DNA of 10,173 nucleotides from Haloarculaceae archaeon (GTDB lineage Archaea > Halobacteriota > Halobacteria > Halobacteriales > Haloarculaceae): assembly GCA_018609665.1 (NCBI GenBank), contig JAHENN010000195.1, positions 1 to 10,173 of the forward strand. The letters run 5' to 3'. The stretch's first letter is position 1. Every line of letters begins with the position of its first letter. Made by a program: the position numbers and the translations under genes. Shown one piece after another: positions 1 to 5,786 of the stretch. A model generated the notes under the pieces. That model saw nothing but the letters and a program-made list of their open reading frames with translations. It was not told the origin of the DNA and searched no databases.

Positions 1-244
1 CGACGACCAGCCGGTGGACGCCCGCTTCGAGCCGGCCCTCGGACAGCGGTCGGTCGTCGCCGACCACGGCGACGTCTCGAGCCGGGAGGCCGAGCGCACG
101 GGTCGTACCGACCGCGGCCGCGCCGACGCGGGCGCCGAGCGCGGGCGGGTCGCCGCCGGGCCGCCAGCCGTCCACGTCCAGCGTGACGGCGTCCCGTTCC
201 CCGAATCCGCAGAGGCGGTCGTCCGACCCCGACCATTCGACCAT
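1..244 (-). CDS. Hypothetical protein, C-terminus cut off by the window edge
   Basis: An open minus-strand frame starts at the ATG at 244 and has no stop before position 1, giving 81 complete residues. The product begins MVEWSGSDDRLCGFGERDAV and is acidic and Val/Gly/Ala rich, as expected for a haloarchaeal protein. A second ATG at 248 is in another frame that reads as an Arg-rich, implausible protein, so 244 is preferred. It also sits about 28 bases from a TATA-like box (269-277), consistent with a leaderless mRNA. The gene diverges from glyA across about 130 bases. I see no domain, membrane segment or catalytic motif in the visible part and do not recognise the family. That the frame is coding is inferred from composition and promoter spacing. 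Confidence 0.6.
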   Translation of the reverse strand, partial: MVEWSGSDDRLCGFGERDAVTLDVDGWRPGGDPPALGARVGAAAVGTTRALGLPARDVAVVGDDRPLSEGRLEAGVHRLVV

Positions 245-268
245 TCATACTCCCCTACGGGGCCGACT

Positions 269-277
269 GTATAGTAC
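269..277 (-). promoter_or_regulatory. TATA-like box of the truncated minus-strand gene
   Basis: On the minus strand this reads gtactatac, an AT-rich island in GC-rich surroundings. Its centre is about 28 bases upstream of the ATG at 244, the spacing expected for a leaderless haloarchaeal transcript. Not experimentally supported here. Confidence 0.4.
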
Positions 278-342
278 TGTTCCTCCCGTCCGGCCCGACC
301 GCACGCGGGCCGCGACGCCGGACGGTCTCGCCGGCAACGGGT

Positions 343-352
343 AGATTCTTTG
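343..352 (+). promoter_or_regulatory. TATA-like box of glyA
   Basis: The stretch gattctttgt is centred about 27 bases upstream of the glyA ATG at 375. This spacing predicts a leaderless transcript that starts at or next to the start codon. No Shine-Dalgarno is visible before the ATG, which agrees. Confidence 0.45.
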
Positions 353-374
353 TGCGCCCGCCCCCAGGATACGT

Positions 375-1649
375 ATGAGCTACGACAGCGTCCGCGAGGT
401 CGACCCGGCGGCGGCCGACGCCCTCGAGGGCGAACGCGACCGACAGGAGAACACCCTCGCGATGATCGCCTCCGAGAACCACGTCTCCGAGGCCGTCCTG
501 CAGGCGCAGCGCTCGGAGCTGACCAACAAGTACGCCGAGGGCTACCCCGGCGAGCGGTACTACGCCGGCTGCGAGCACGCCGACGAGATCGAGGAGCTGG
601 CGATCGAACGCGCGAAGAAGCTGTGGGGTGCCGACCACGTCAACGTCCAGCCGCACTCCGGCACCCAGGCCAACATGGGCGTCTACCTCGCCATGCTGGA
701 GCCCGGCGACCGCATCCTCTCGCTGGAACTGGAACACGGCGGCCACCTGAGCCACGGCCACCCGGCGAACTTCACCGGCCAGACCTACGAGGTCGAGCAG
801 TACGAGGTCGACACCGACACCGGCTACATCGACTACGAGGGGCTGCGCGAGCAGGCGGAGGCGTTCGACCCCGACATCATCGTCTCGGGCTACTCCGCCT
901 ACCCCCGGGAGGTGGAGTTCGACCGCATCCAGGCGGCGGCCGACGCCGTCGACGCCTACCACCTCGCCGATATCGCCCACATCACCGGTCTCGTGGCGGC
1001 CGGCGTCCACCAGTCGCCGGTCGGCGTCGCCGACTTCGTCACCGGCTCGACCCACAAGACCATCCGCGCCGGCCGCGGCGGCATCATCATGTGCGACGAG
1101 GAGTACGCCGACGACATCGACGCCTCGGTGTTCCCCGGCGCCCAGGGCGGCCCGCTGATGCACAACATCGCCGGCAAGGCCGTCGGCTTCAGGGAGGCCC
1201 TGGAGCCGGAGTTCGAGGCCTACGCCCGCCAGGTCATCGACAACGCGGCGGCGCTCGGCGACCGCCTCCAGGAACACGGCTTCTCGCTCGTCTCCGGCGG
1301 CACCGACAACCACCTCGTGCTGGTCGACCTCCGGGAATCGCACCCCGACACCCCCGGCGGCGTCGCCGAGGAGGCCCTCGAGGAGGTCGGTATCGTCCTC
1401 AACAAGAACACCGTCCCCGGGGAGACGCGGTCGGCGTTCAACCCCTCGGGCATCCGCGCCGGGACGCCCGCGCTGACGACCCGCGGCTTCGACGAGGACG
1501 CCTGCCGGCGGGTCGCCGACGTCATCGCCCGCGTCGTCGACAGCCCCGACGACGACGAGGTCGCGGCCGACGCCGCTGCCGAGGTCGAGGCGCTCTGCGC
1601 CGACCACCCGCTGTACGACGGCGACGCCGCGATCACCGACCTCGAGTGA
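375..1649 (+). CDS. glyA: Serine hydroxymethyltransferase
   Basis: A cytoplasmic PLP enzyme that interconverts serine and glycine while transferring a one-carbon unit to tetrahydrofolate. The 424-residue product is close to full family length. Visible signatures are the N-terminal IASEN motif (residues 31-35), NKYAEGYPGERYYAGCE (51-67) in the substrate-binding region, DIAHITGL with Asp199 expected to contact the PLP ring nitrogen, the STHKT motif with Lys228 as the Schiff-base lysine, and SGIRAGTPALTTRG with Arg361 expected to bind the substrate carboxylate. The ATG start has a TATA-like box about 27 bases upstream. The stop codon overlaps the GTG of the downstream DoxX-like gene. FolD, the next enzyme of the one-carbon route, lies about 2.6 kb downstream on the same strand. 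The family call is very secure. Confidence 0.97.
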   Translation: MSYDSVREVDPAAADALEGERDRQENTLAMIASENHVSEAVLQAQRSELTNKYAEGYPGERYYAGCEHADEIEELAIERAKKLWGADHVNVQPHSGTQANMGVYLAMLEPGDRILSLELEHGGHLSHGHPANFTGQTYEVEQYEVDTDTGYIDYEGLREQAEAFDPDIIVSGYSAYPREVEFDRIQAAADAVDAYHLADIAHITGLVAAGVHQSPVGVADFVTGSTHKTIRAGRGGIIMCDEEYADDIDASVFPGAQGGPLMHNIAGKAVGFREALEPEFEAYARQVIDNAAALGDRLQEHGFSLVSGGTDNHLVLVDLRESHPDTPGGVAEEALEEVGIVLNKNTVPGETRSAFNPSGIRAGTPALTTRGFDEDACRRVADVIARVVDSPDDDEVAADAAAEVEALCADHPLYDGDAAITDLE

Positions 1650-2086
1650 CCGATTCGGTCGCGGCCAGGGTCGGCACCCGCGCTCACGCCGCCATCCGGC
1701 GACTGAAGCGCCCGCTGCTGTACGTCATGGGCCTCGGCTACGTCGTCGCCGGCGTCATGCACTTCGTCGTGCCGGCGGCGTACGTCCAGATTGTCCCGCC
1801 GATGCTGCCGGCGCCGCTGGCGCTCGTCTACCTGTCCGGCGTCGCCGAGGTCGCCGTCGGGGTCGGACTGCTGTACCCTCCGACGCGGCGGGCGGCCGCC
1901 GTCGCGACGATGCTGCTGCTGGCGGCGATTTTCCCCGCGAACGTCTACATGGCGGTCAGCGGCGTCGCCGTCGAGGGGCCGGTGTCGGCCGACCCCTCCC
2001 CGGCCGTCCGATGGGGGCGGCTCCCGCTGCAGGCCGTCCTCGTCGCGTGGGCGTGGTGGTACACCCGGCCGACCCCGGAGCGGTGA
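1646..2086 (+). CDS. DoxX-family small integral membrane protein
   Basis: A 146-residue hydrophobic protein starting at a GTG inside the GTGA overlap with glyA. Four membrane segments are apparent, around residues 23-42, 57-77, 83-105 and 124-141. The pattern of an N-terminal helix ending in MHF, then VQIVPPMLP, SGVAEVAVGVGLL, FPANVYMA and a C-terminal RLPLQAVLVAWAWWYTR fits the DoxX/DoxX-like family (COG4270 type). Their biochemical role is mostly unsettled; links to quinone or redox stress have been reported for other members. An in-frame ATG at 1727 would delete part of the first helix, so the GTG is preferred. The overlap implies co-transcription and probably translational coupling with glyA, but no functional link to one-carbon metabolism is evident. 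Confidence 0.85.
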   Translation: MTDSVAARVGTRAHAAIRRLKRPLLYVMGLGYVVAGVMHFVVPAAYVQIVPPMLPAPLALVYLSGVAEVAVGVGLLYPPTRRAAAVATMLLLAAIFPANVYMAVSGVAVEGPVSADPSPAVRWGRLPLQAVLVAWAWWYTRPTPER

Positions 2087-2150
2087 CGGACACGATTCCC
2101 GGAGCGGCGGCCGCCCGGCCCGCGTTCCTCCCCGCCGCACGCCCGGCCCG

Positions 2151-2158
2151 GCTTTAAC
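2151..2158 (+). promoter_or_regulatory. TATA-like box of the flavoprotein disulfide reductase gene
   Basis: The stretch gctttaac is centred about 27 bases upstream of the ATG at 2182 and is the only AT-rich patch in a very GC-rich spacer. It predicts a leaderless transcript that starts a new unit after the glyA-doxX pair. Confidence 0.5.
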
Positions 2159-2181
2159 AGCCCCGGCCGCGAACGGCGGGC

Positions 2182-3588
2182 ATGACGTTCGTCGTCGTCG
2201 GCGGCGATGCCGCCGGCATGAGCGCCGCCAGCAAGGCGCGCCGCGAGGCCCCGAGCCGCGAGATCGTCGTCCTCGAGCAGGGGCAGTGGGTGTCCTACGG
2301 CGCCTGCGGGCTCCCCTACTACGTCAAGGGCGAGATCCAGTCGCTGGAGGAGCTCGTCTCCGTGACGCCGGAGGAGTTCCGCCGGGAGCGGGACATCGAC
2401 CTCCGGACGGGCCACGAGGTCGTCGACGTCGACCCCGACGACCGGACGGTCACCGCCCGCCACGACGGCGGCGAGACGACCGTCGGCTACGACCACCTGC
2501 TCGTTGCGACCGGCGCCGAGAGCGTCGTCCCGCCGATCGACGGCGTCGACCGCGAGGGCGTCTACACGCTCGGCTCGATGACCGACGGCAAGGAACTGCG
2601 GGAGTTCGTCGCCCGGTCGCGCGAGGAGGGACCGGCCGCCCAGCCCGACAACGGGCCGGCCTGTCACTTCCTCGAGACCTGCGAGGGCGCCGTCGGGGTC
2701 GTCGGCGGCGGCTACATCGGCGTCGAGATGGCCGAGGCGCTGGCGGCCAACGACTTCGAGGTCCACCTCTTCCAGCGCGGCGACCGCGTGCTGAAGGGGT
2801 TCAGCGAGGCGACCAGCGAGGCCGTCGCCGACCACCTCCGGGAGCAGGACGTCGCGCTGCATCTGGGCGCCGAGGTGCGGGCCTTCGCCGGCGACGACCG
2901 CGTCGACGCCGTCGTCACGGCCGACGAGCGCGTCGCGGTCGAGATGTCGCTGCTCGGCACCGGTGTCCGGCCGCGGACGGACCTCGCCGAGGACGCCGGG
3001 GTCGAGCTGGGACCGACGGGCGCCATCGCGACCGACGCCTACCGCGAGACGAACGTTCCCGACGTCTACGCCGCCGGCGACTGCGCCGAGGTCGAACACG
3101 TCGTCACCGGCGAGCCGGACTACGTGCCGCTGGCGCTGACGGCCAACCGGCACGGTCGGGCGATCGGGCAGACGGTCGCCGGCGACCCGACCGAGGGCGG
3201 GCCTGCCGCCGGCACCGCGGCGGTGAAGGCCTTCGATATCGAGGCTGCCCGGACGGGAATTCTCGACCACGAGGAGGCGGCGGCGGCCGGCTTCGACCCC
3301 GTCACCGAGACAATCGAGGCGAAGTCCCGCGCCGGCTACTACCCCGAGGACGGCCGGGTGACGGTGACGCTGACCGCCGACCGCGGCTCCGGGCGTGTCC
3401 TCGGGGCCAGCCTCGTCTCCGGCTACGGCGAGGGGGCTGTCCACCGGAGCCACGCCGTCGTCGCCGCCGTCACCGAGGGCGTGACCGTCGCCGAACTCGC
3501 CGACTACGACCTGGCGTACGCGCCGCCGTTCAACACCACCTGGGACCCGGTGCTGACGGCCGCGAAGGTGCTCGGGGGCCGGCTGTGA
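2182..3588 (+). CDS. CoA-disulfide reductase / NADH oxidase-type FAD-dependent pyridine nucleotide-disulfide oxidoreductase
   Basis: A 468-residue flavoprotein of the single-cysteine disulfide reductase branch, which reduces CoA disulfide (or oxygen, in Nox members) with NAD(P)H. The FAD-binding Rossmann motif is VVVGGDAAGMSAA at residues 4-16. The redox site is SYGACGLPYY with Cys42 as the only active-site cysteine. The NAD(P)H motif GVVGGGYIGVEMAEAL spans 172-187, and YAAGDCAE (296-303) is the second FAD motif. The C-terminal dimerisation domain ends in YAPPFNTTWDPVLTAAKV, where CoA-disulfide reductases carry a conserved catalytic Tyr (here Tyr447). An extra loop at about 149-169 precedes the NAD(P)H domain and carries two additional cysteines (161 and 167). 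The distinction between CoA-disulfide reductase and NADH oxidase, and between NADH and NADPH use, cannot be made from sequence alone. A Tat lipoprotein gene overlaps the 3' end by GTGA. Confidence 0.88.
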   Translation: MTFVVVGGDAAGMSAASKARREAPSREIVVLEQGQWVSYGACGLPYYVKGEIQSLEELVSVTPEEFRRERDIDLRTGHEVVDVDPDDRTVTARHDGGETTVGYDHLLVATGAESVVPPIDGVDREGVYTLGSMTDGKELREFVARSREEGPAAQPDNGPACHFLETCEGAVGVVGGGYIGVEMAEALAANDFEVHLFQRGDRVLKGFSEATSEAVADHLREQDVALHLGAEVRAFAGDDRVDAVVTADERVAVEMSLLGTGVRPRTDLAEDAGVELGPTGAIATDAYRETNVPDVYAAGDCAEVEHVVTGEPDYVPLALTANRHGRAIGQTVAGDPTEGGPAAGTAAVKAFDIEAARTGILDHEEAAAAGFDPVTETIEAKSRAGYYPEDGRVTVTLTADRGSGRVLGASLVSGYGEGAVHRSHAVVAAVTEGVTVAELADYDLAYAPPFNTTWDPVLTAAKVLGGRL

Positions 3589-4139
3589 GGCGGCGACGAC
3601 TCCTGGCCGGCGCCGGTCTGCTGGCCGTCCCGGCCGCCGGCTGCACCGACGGAACCGACGCGGACGCCGGCGCCGGCGACGACGGGGACCCGGACCCGAC
3701 CGCGACCCCGGAGTCCGACACGGTCGCGACCGACGGCGGGACGGAGACGCCGACCCCGGGTGCCGGCGACCTCGACCTCCGGGAGGCGAACGTCACCGGC
3801 GTCGACGTCGACTCGGACGGCGGCGCCTACCGGTTCGCCGTGACGCTCATCCACGACGACGACGGCGAGGACGGGTACGCGAACTGGTGGCAGGTCGAGA
3901 CGCTGGACGGCCGGCGAGTCGGCCGCCGCGACCTCGCCCATCCGCACGGCACCCGGGAGTTCACCCGCTCGGAGACGATCGACGTCCCGGAGGCGGTCGA
4001 CTGCGTCGTCGTCCGCGGCCACGACCAGACCCACGGCTACGGCGGACAGGCGGCGCTCGTCGCCCTTGACTCCGGGGCGACCCGGCTCGTCCGGCAGGGC
4101 GAGCGCCGCTCGGCGTTCGACGCCCCGGACTGCCCCTGA
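3585..4139 (+). CDS. Predicted Tat-exported lipoprotein, haloarchaeal, function unknown
   Basis: A 184-residue protein starting at the GTG of a GTGA overlap with the upstream flavoprotein gene. The N-terminus MRRRRLLAGAGLLAVPAAGC combines a twin-arginine-like basic start, a hydrophobic core and a lipobox-like AAGC with Cys20 as the likely lipidated residue, typical of Tat-dependent lipoproteins in haloarchaea. Residues 21-62 are a low-complexity Asp/Gly/Thr/Pro linker, and 63-184 form a compact domain with YANWWQVETLDGRR, HPHGTREFTRS and RGHDQTHGYGG. The domain probably folds as a beta-sandwich-like extracellular module on the membrane outer face, but that is a guess. It contains one cysteine pair candidate (Cys140 and Cys183). 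I do not recognise a named family. Operon placement suggests co-expression with the redox flavoprotein, although the two proteins would act in different compartments. Confidence 0.78.
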   Translation: MRRRRLLAGAGLLAVPAAGCTDGTDADAGAGDDGDPDPTATPESDTVATDGGTETPTPGAGDLDLREANVTGVDVDSDGGAYRFAVTLIHDDDGEDGYANWWQVETLDGRRVGRRDLAHPHGTREFTRSETIDVPEAVDCVVVRGHDQTHGYGGQAALVALDSGATRLVRQGERRSAFDAPDCP

Positions 4140-4153
4140 CCCCCGGGGGCTCC

Positions 4154-4170
4154 GCGACCGCGGCGGTCGC
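4154..4170 (+). terminator. GC-rich hairpin after the lipoprotein gene
   Basis: A perfect 7-bp stem (gcgaccg / cggtcgc) with a 3-base loop begins 15 bases after the lipoprotein stop, just behind the palindrome cccccggggg (4140-4149). No T-run follows, so it is not a standard archaeal terminator. It may stabilise the 3' end or may be chance in GC-rich DNA. Confidence 0.25.
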
Positions 4171-4206
4171 CCGCGGGACGGACGCCGCTGTGCCGTACAC
4201 GAACGT

Positions 4207-4216
4207 GTATATATAC
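4207..4216 (+). promoter_or_regulatory. Symmetrical TATA box upstream of folD
   Basis: The palindrome gtatatatac is the strongest TATA-like element in the window. Its centre is 74 bases upstream of the folD ATG and about 29 bases upstream of an ATG at 4241 that opens a 5-codon mini-ORF (4241-4258). It therefore predicts a folD transcript with a leader of about 45 bases, unlike the leaderless layout of its neighbours. A weaker AT patch (acaattga, 4251-4258) sits about 30 bases before the folD ATG and could give a leaderless alternative. Confidence 0.5.
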
Positions 4217-4240
4217 GCCCGAAGACGCGCCTCGTTCGAC

Positions 4241-4258
4241 ATGAACCCGAACAATTGA
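4241..4258 (+). other. Five-codon upstream mini-ORF before folD
   Basis: ATG AAC CCG AAC AAT TGA begins about 29 bases after the centre of the symmetrical TATA box, the position of a leaderless start, and ends 27 bases before the folD ATG. If translated it would encode MNPNN and could affect ribosome access to folD. It may equally be chance. Confidence 0.2.
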
Positions 4259-4285
4259 TGTGTGCGGCGGCGCGCCATTCTCGTA

Positions 4286-5179
4286 ATGACCGAGGTCATC
4301 GACGGGGAGGCGGTCGCCGCGGAGATCAGGGAGTCGCTGTCCGAGAGCATCGAGACGCTGCGGGCGGCCGGCGTCACCCCGGGGCTGGCGACGGTGCTGA
4401 TGAGCGACGACCCCGCCAGCGAGACGTACGTCTCGATGAAACAGCAGGACTGCGAGGAGGTCGGCATCGACGGCATCCACGTCGAGATCGACCCCGGGGC
4501 GCCGGCGGTCGAACTGTACGAGACCGTCGAGGAGCTCAACGACGACCCCGACGTCCACGGCATCCTGGTCCAGATGCCCGTCCCGGACCACGTCGACGAC
4601 CGGCGGGTGCTGCGCGCCATCGACCCGGTGAAGGACGTCGACGGCTTCCACCCGGCGAACGTCGGCCGGCTCGTGGCCGGCAACGACCGCTACCGGCCGT
4701 GTACGCCCCACGGCGTCCAGAAGCTACTCGAAGCGTACGACGTCGAAACGGAGGGCGCCGACGCGGTCATCGTCGGCCGGTCGGACATCGTCGGCAAGCC
4801 GCTGGCGAACCTGCTGCTACAGAAGCGCGACGACGGCAACGCGACCGTGACGGTCTGTCACTCCCGGACCGAGGACCTCGCCGAGCGGACCCGCGAGGCC
4901 GACATCCTCGTCGCCGCCGCGGGCAGGCCGGAGTTCATCGACGGCGAGATGGTCGGCGAGGGGGCGACGGTCATCGACGTCGGCATCAACCGCGTCGACG
5001 CCGACACCGAGAAGGGGTACGAACTCGTCGGCGACGTCGACTACGAGGCCGCCCGAGAGAAGGCCGACCACATCACGCCCGTTCCCGGCGGCGTCGGGCC
5101 GATGACCCGCGCGATGCTGCTGTACAACGCGGTCAAGGCGGCCGGCCTGCAGACGGACGTCGACGTCGCGCTGCCGTGA
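4286..5179 (+). CDS. folD: Bifunctional methylenetetrahydrofolate dehydrogenase / methenyltetrahydrofolate cyclohydrolase
   Basis: FolD oxidises 5,10-methylene-THF to 5,10-methenyl-THF and hydrolyses that to 10-formyl-THF, supplying one-carbon units for purine synthesis. The 297-residue product starting MTEVIDGEAVAAEI matches the usual FolD N-terminus and length. An upstream in-frame GTG at 4262 would add eight Arg-rich residues, so the ATG at 4286 is preferred. Visible motifs are YVSMKQQDCEEVGI with Tyr48 and Lys52 of the cyclohydrolase/dehydrogenase site, GILVQMPVP (92-100), KDVDGFHP (116-123), the cofactor-site signature VIVGRSDIVGKP (161-172) and PVPGGVGPMTRAML (265-278). It works directly with GlyA, encoded upstream. 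Its stop overlaps the GTG of a Nudix hydrolase gene. The call is very secure. Confidence 0.96.
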   Translation: MTEVIDGEAVAAEIRESLSESIETLRAAGVTPGLATVLMSDDPASETYVSMKQQDCEEVGIDGIHVEIDPGAPAVELYETVEELNDDPDVHGILVQMPVPDHVDDRRVLRAIDPVKDVDGFHPANVGRLVAGNDRYRPCTPHGVQKLLEAYDVETEGADAVIVGRSDIVGKPLANLLLQKRDDGNATVTVCHSRTEDLAERTREADILVAAAGRPEFIDGEMVGEGATVIDVGINRVDADTEKGYELVGDVDYEAAREKADHITPVPGGVGPMTRAMLLYNAVKAAGLQTDVDVALP

Positions 5180-5685
5180 CACGGCCGACGCCGGACGACC
5201 TCGCCGCCCGCTACGACGACGTCGTCCGGAAGGCCGAGCGGATCGACCTCGACCCCGGGCGGTTCGACCGCGGGCTCGAGCGCGGCGACGACGGCGGCTG
5301 GGGGGTCGGCGCGCTCGTCGCCGACGACGATGACCGGCTCCTGCTGGTGCGGGAGGGCGACACCTGGCTGCTCCCCGGCGGCCGGCTGGAACCGGGCGAG
5401 TCGCCCGAGGCCGGCGCGGTGCGGGAGGTCCGGGAGGAAACGGGCGTCGACGTCGAACTCGTCGGGCTCGGCGCCGTCGCCGAGCAGACGTTCCGGCGGG
5501 CGGGCGGCGACGCGACATACGCGTTCAACTTCGCGACCTTCCTCGCCGAGCCGACCTCGACCGACCTCGCGGACGACCCGGGGCGGCCCGGAGAGGGCAT
5601 CGACGAGGTCGCCTGGCGCGAGACGGTCCCCGAGGCGACGTTCGACCGCGACCTCGTCGTCCGACTCGTCCGGGAGTTCATGTAG
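5176..5685 (+). CDS. Nudix hydrolase
   Basis: A 169-residue protein starting at the GTG in the GTGA overlap with folD. Residues 69-91 form a perfect Nudix box (G-x5-E-x7-REVREETGV), which binds divalent metal for hydrolysis of a nucleoside diphosphate linked to another moiety. It follows the typical N-terminal strand pattern WGVGALVADDDDRLLLVREG (42-61, about) and TWLLPGGRLEPGES. Residues 1-40 form a helical, acidic N-terminal extension. The substrate cannot be read from the sequence. Translational coupling to folD could mean a role in nucleotide or cofactor housekeeping, but this is only suggested by position. No Shine-Dalgarno precedes the GTG, consistent with initiation by termination-coupled ribosomes. 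Convergent with the HMGL-like gene across about 100 bases. Confidence 0.92.
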   Translation: MTRPTPDDLAARYDDVVRKAERIDLDPGRFDRGLERGDDGGWGVGALVADDDDRLLLVREGDTWLLPGGRLEPGESPEAGAVREVREETGVDVELVGLGAVAEQTFRRAGGDATYAFNFATFLAEPTSTDLADDPGRPGEGIDEVAWRETVPEATFDRDLVVRLVREFM

Positions 5686-5722
5686 GAGCGGGCGGCCAGC
5701 CCCGCCGTGCCCGACTGACGCG

Positions 5723-5764
5723 CCCCGGAGCGTTCCGCAACGAGCGCGACACGCCGCTCCGGGG
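5723..5764. terminator. Inverted repeat between convergent genes
   Basis: A perfect 10-bp inverted repeat (ccccggagcg at 5723-5732 and cgctccgggg at 5755-5764) encloses a 22-base loop in the 101-base gap between the 3' ends of the plus-strand Nudix gene and the minus-strand HMGL-like gene. Its position suggests a bidirectional 3'-end structure. There is no T-run on either strand, so a terminator role is inferred from location only. Confidence 0.4.
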
Positions 5765-5786
5765 GCGGCCGGTGTCGCCTGCTCGC

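Noticed and set aside
255..1607. Long minus-strand open frame opposite glyA
   Set aside because: Its Val/Gly/Asp-rich product is the mirror of haloarchaeal third-position GC bias; glyA on the other strand has all SHMT motifs.
1945..3453. Long minus-strand open frame opposite the flavoprotein gene
   Set aside because: Shadow of the flavoprotein gene, with no domain motif and crossing several genuine gene boundaries.
4262..4285. Upstream GTG start for folD
   Set aside because: It would add eight residues (seven before Met would be Arg-rich) not found at the usual FolD N-terminus; the ATG at 4286 gives the standard start.
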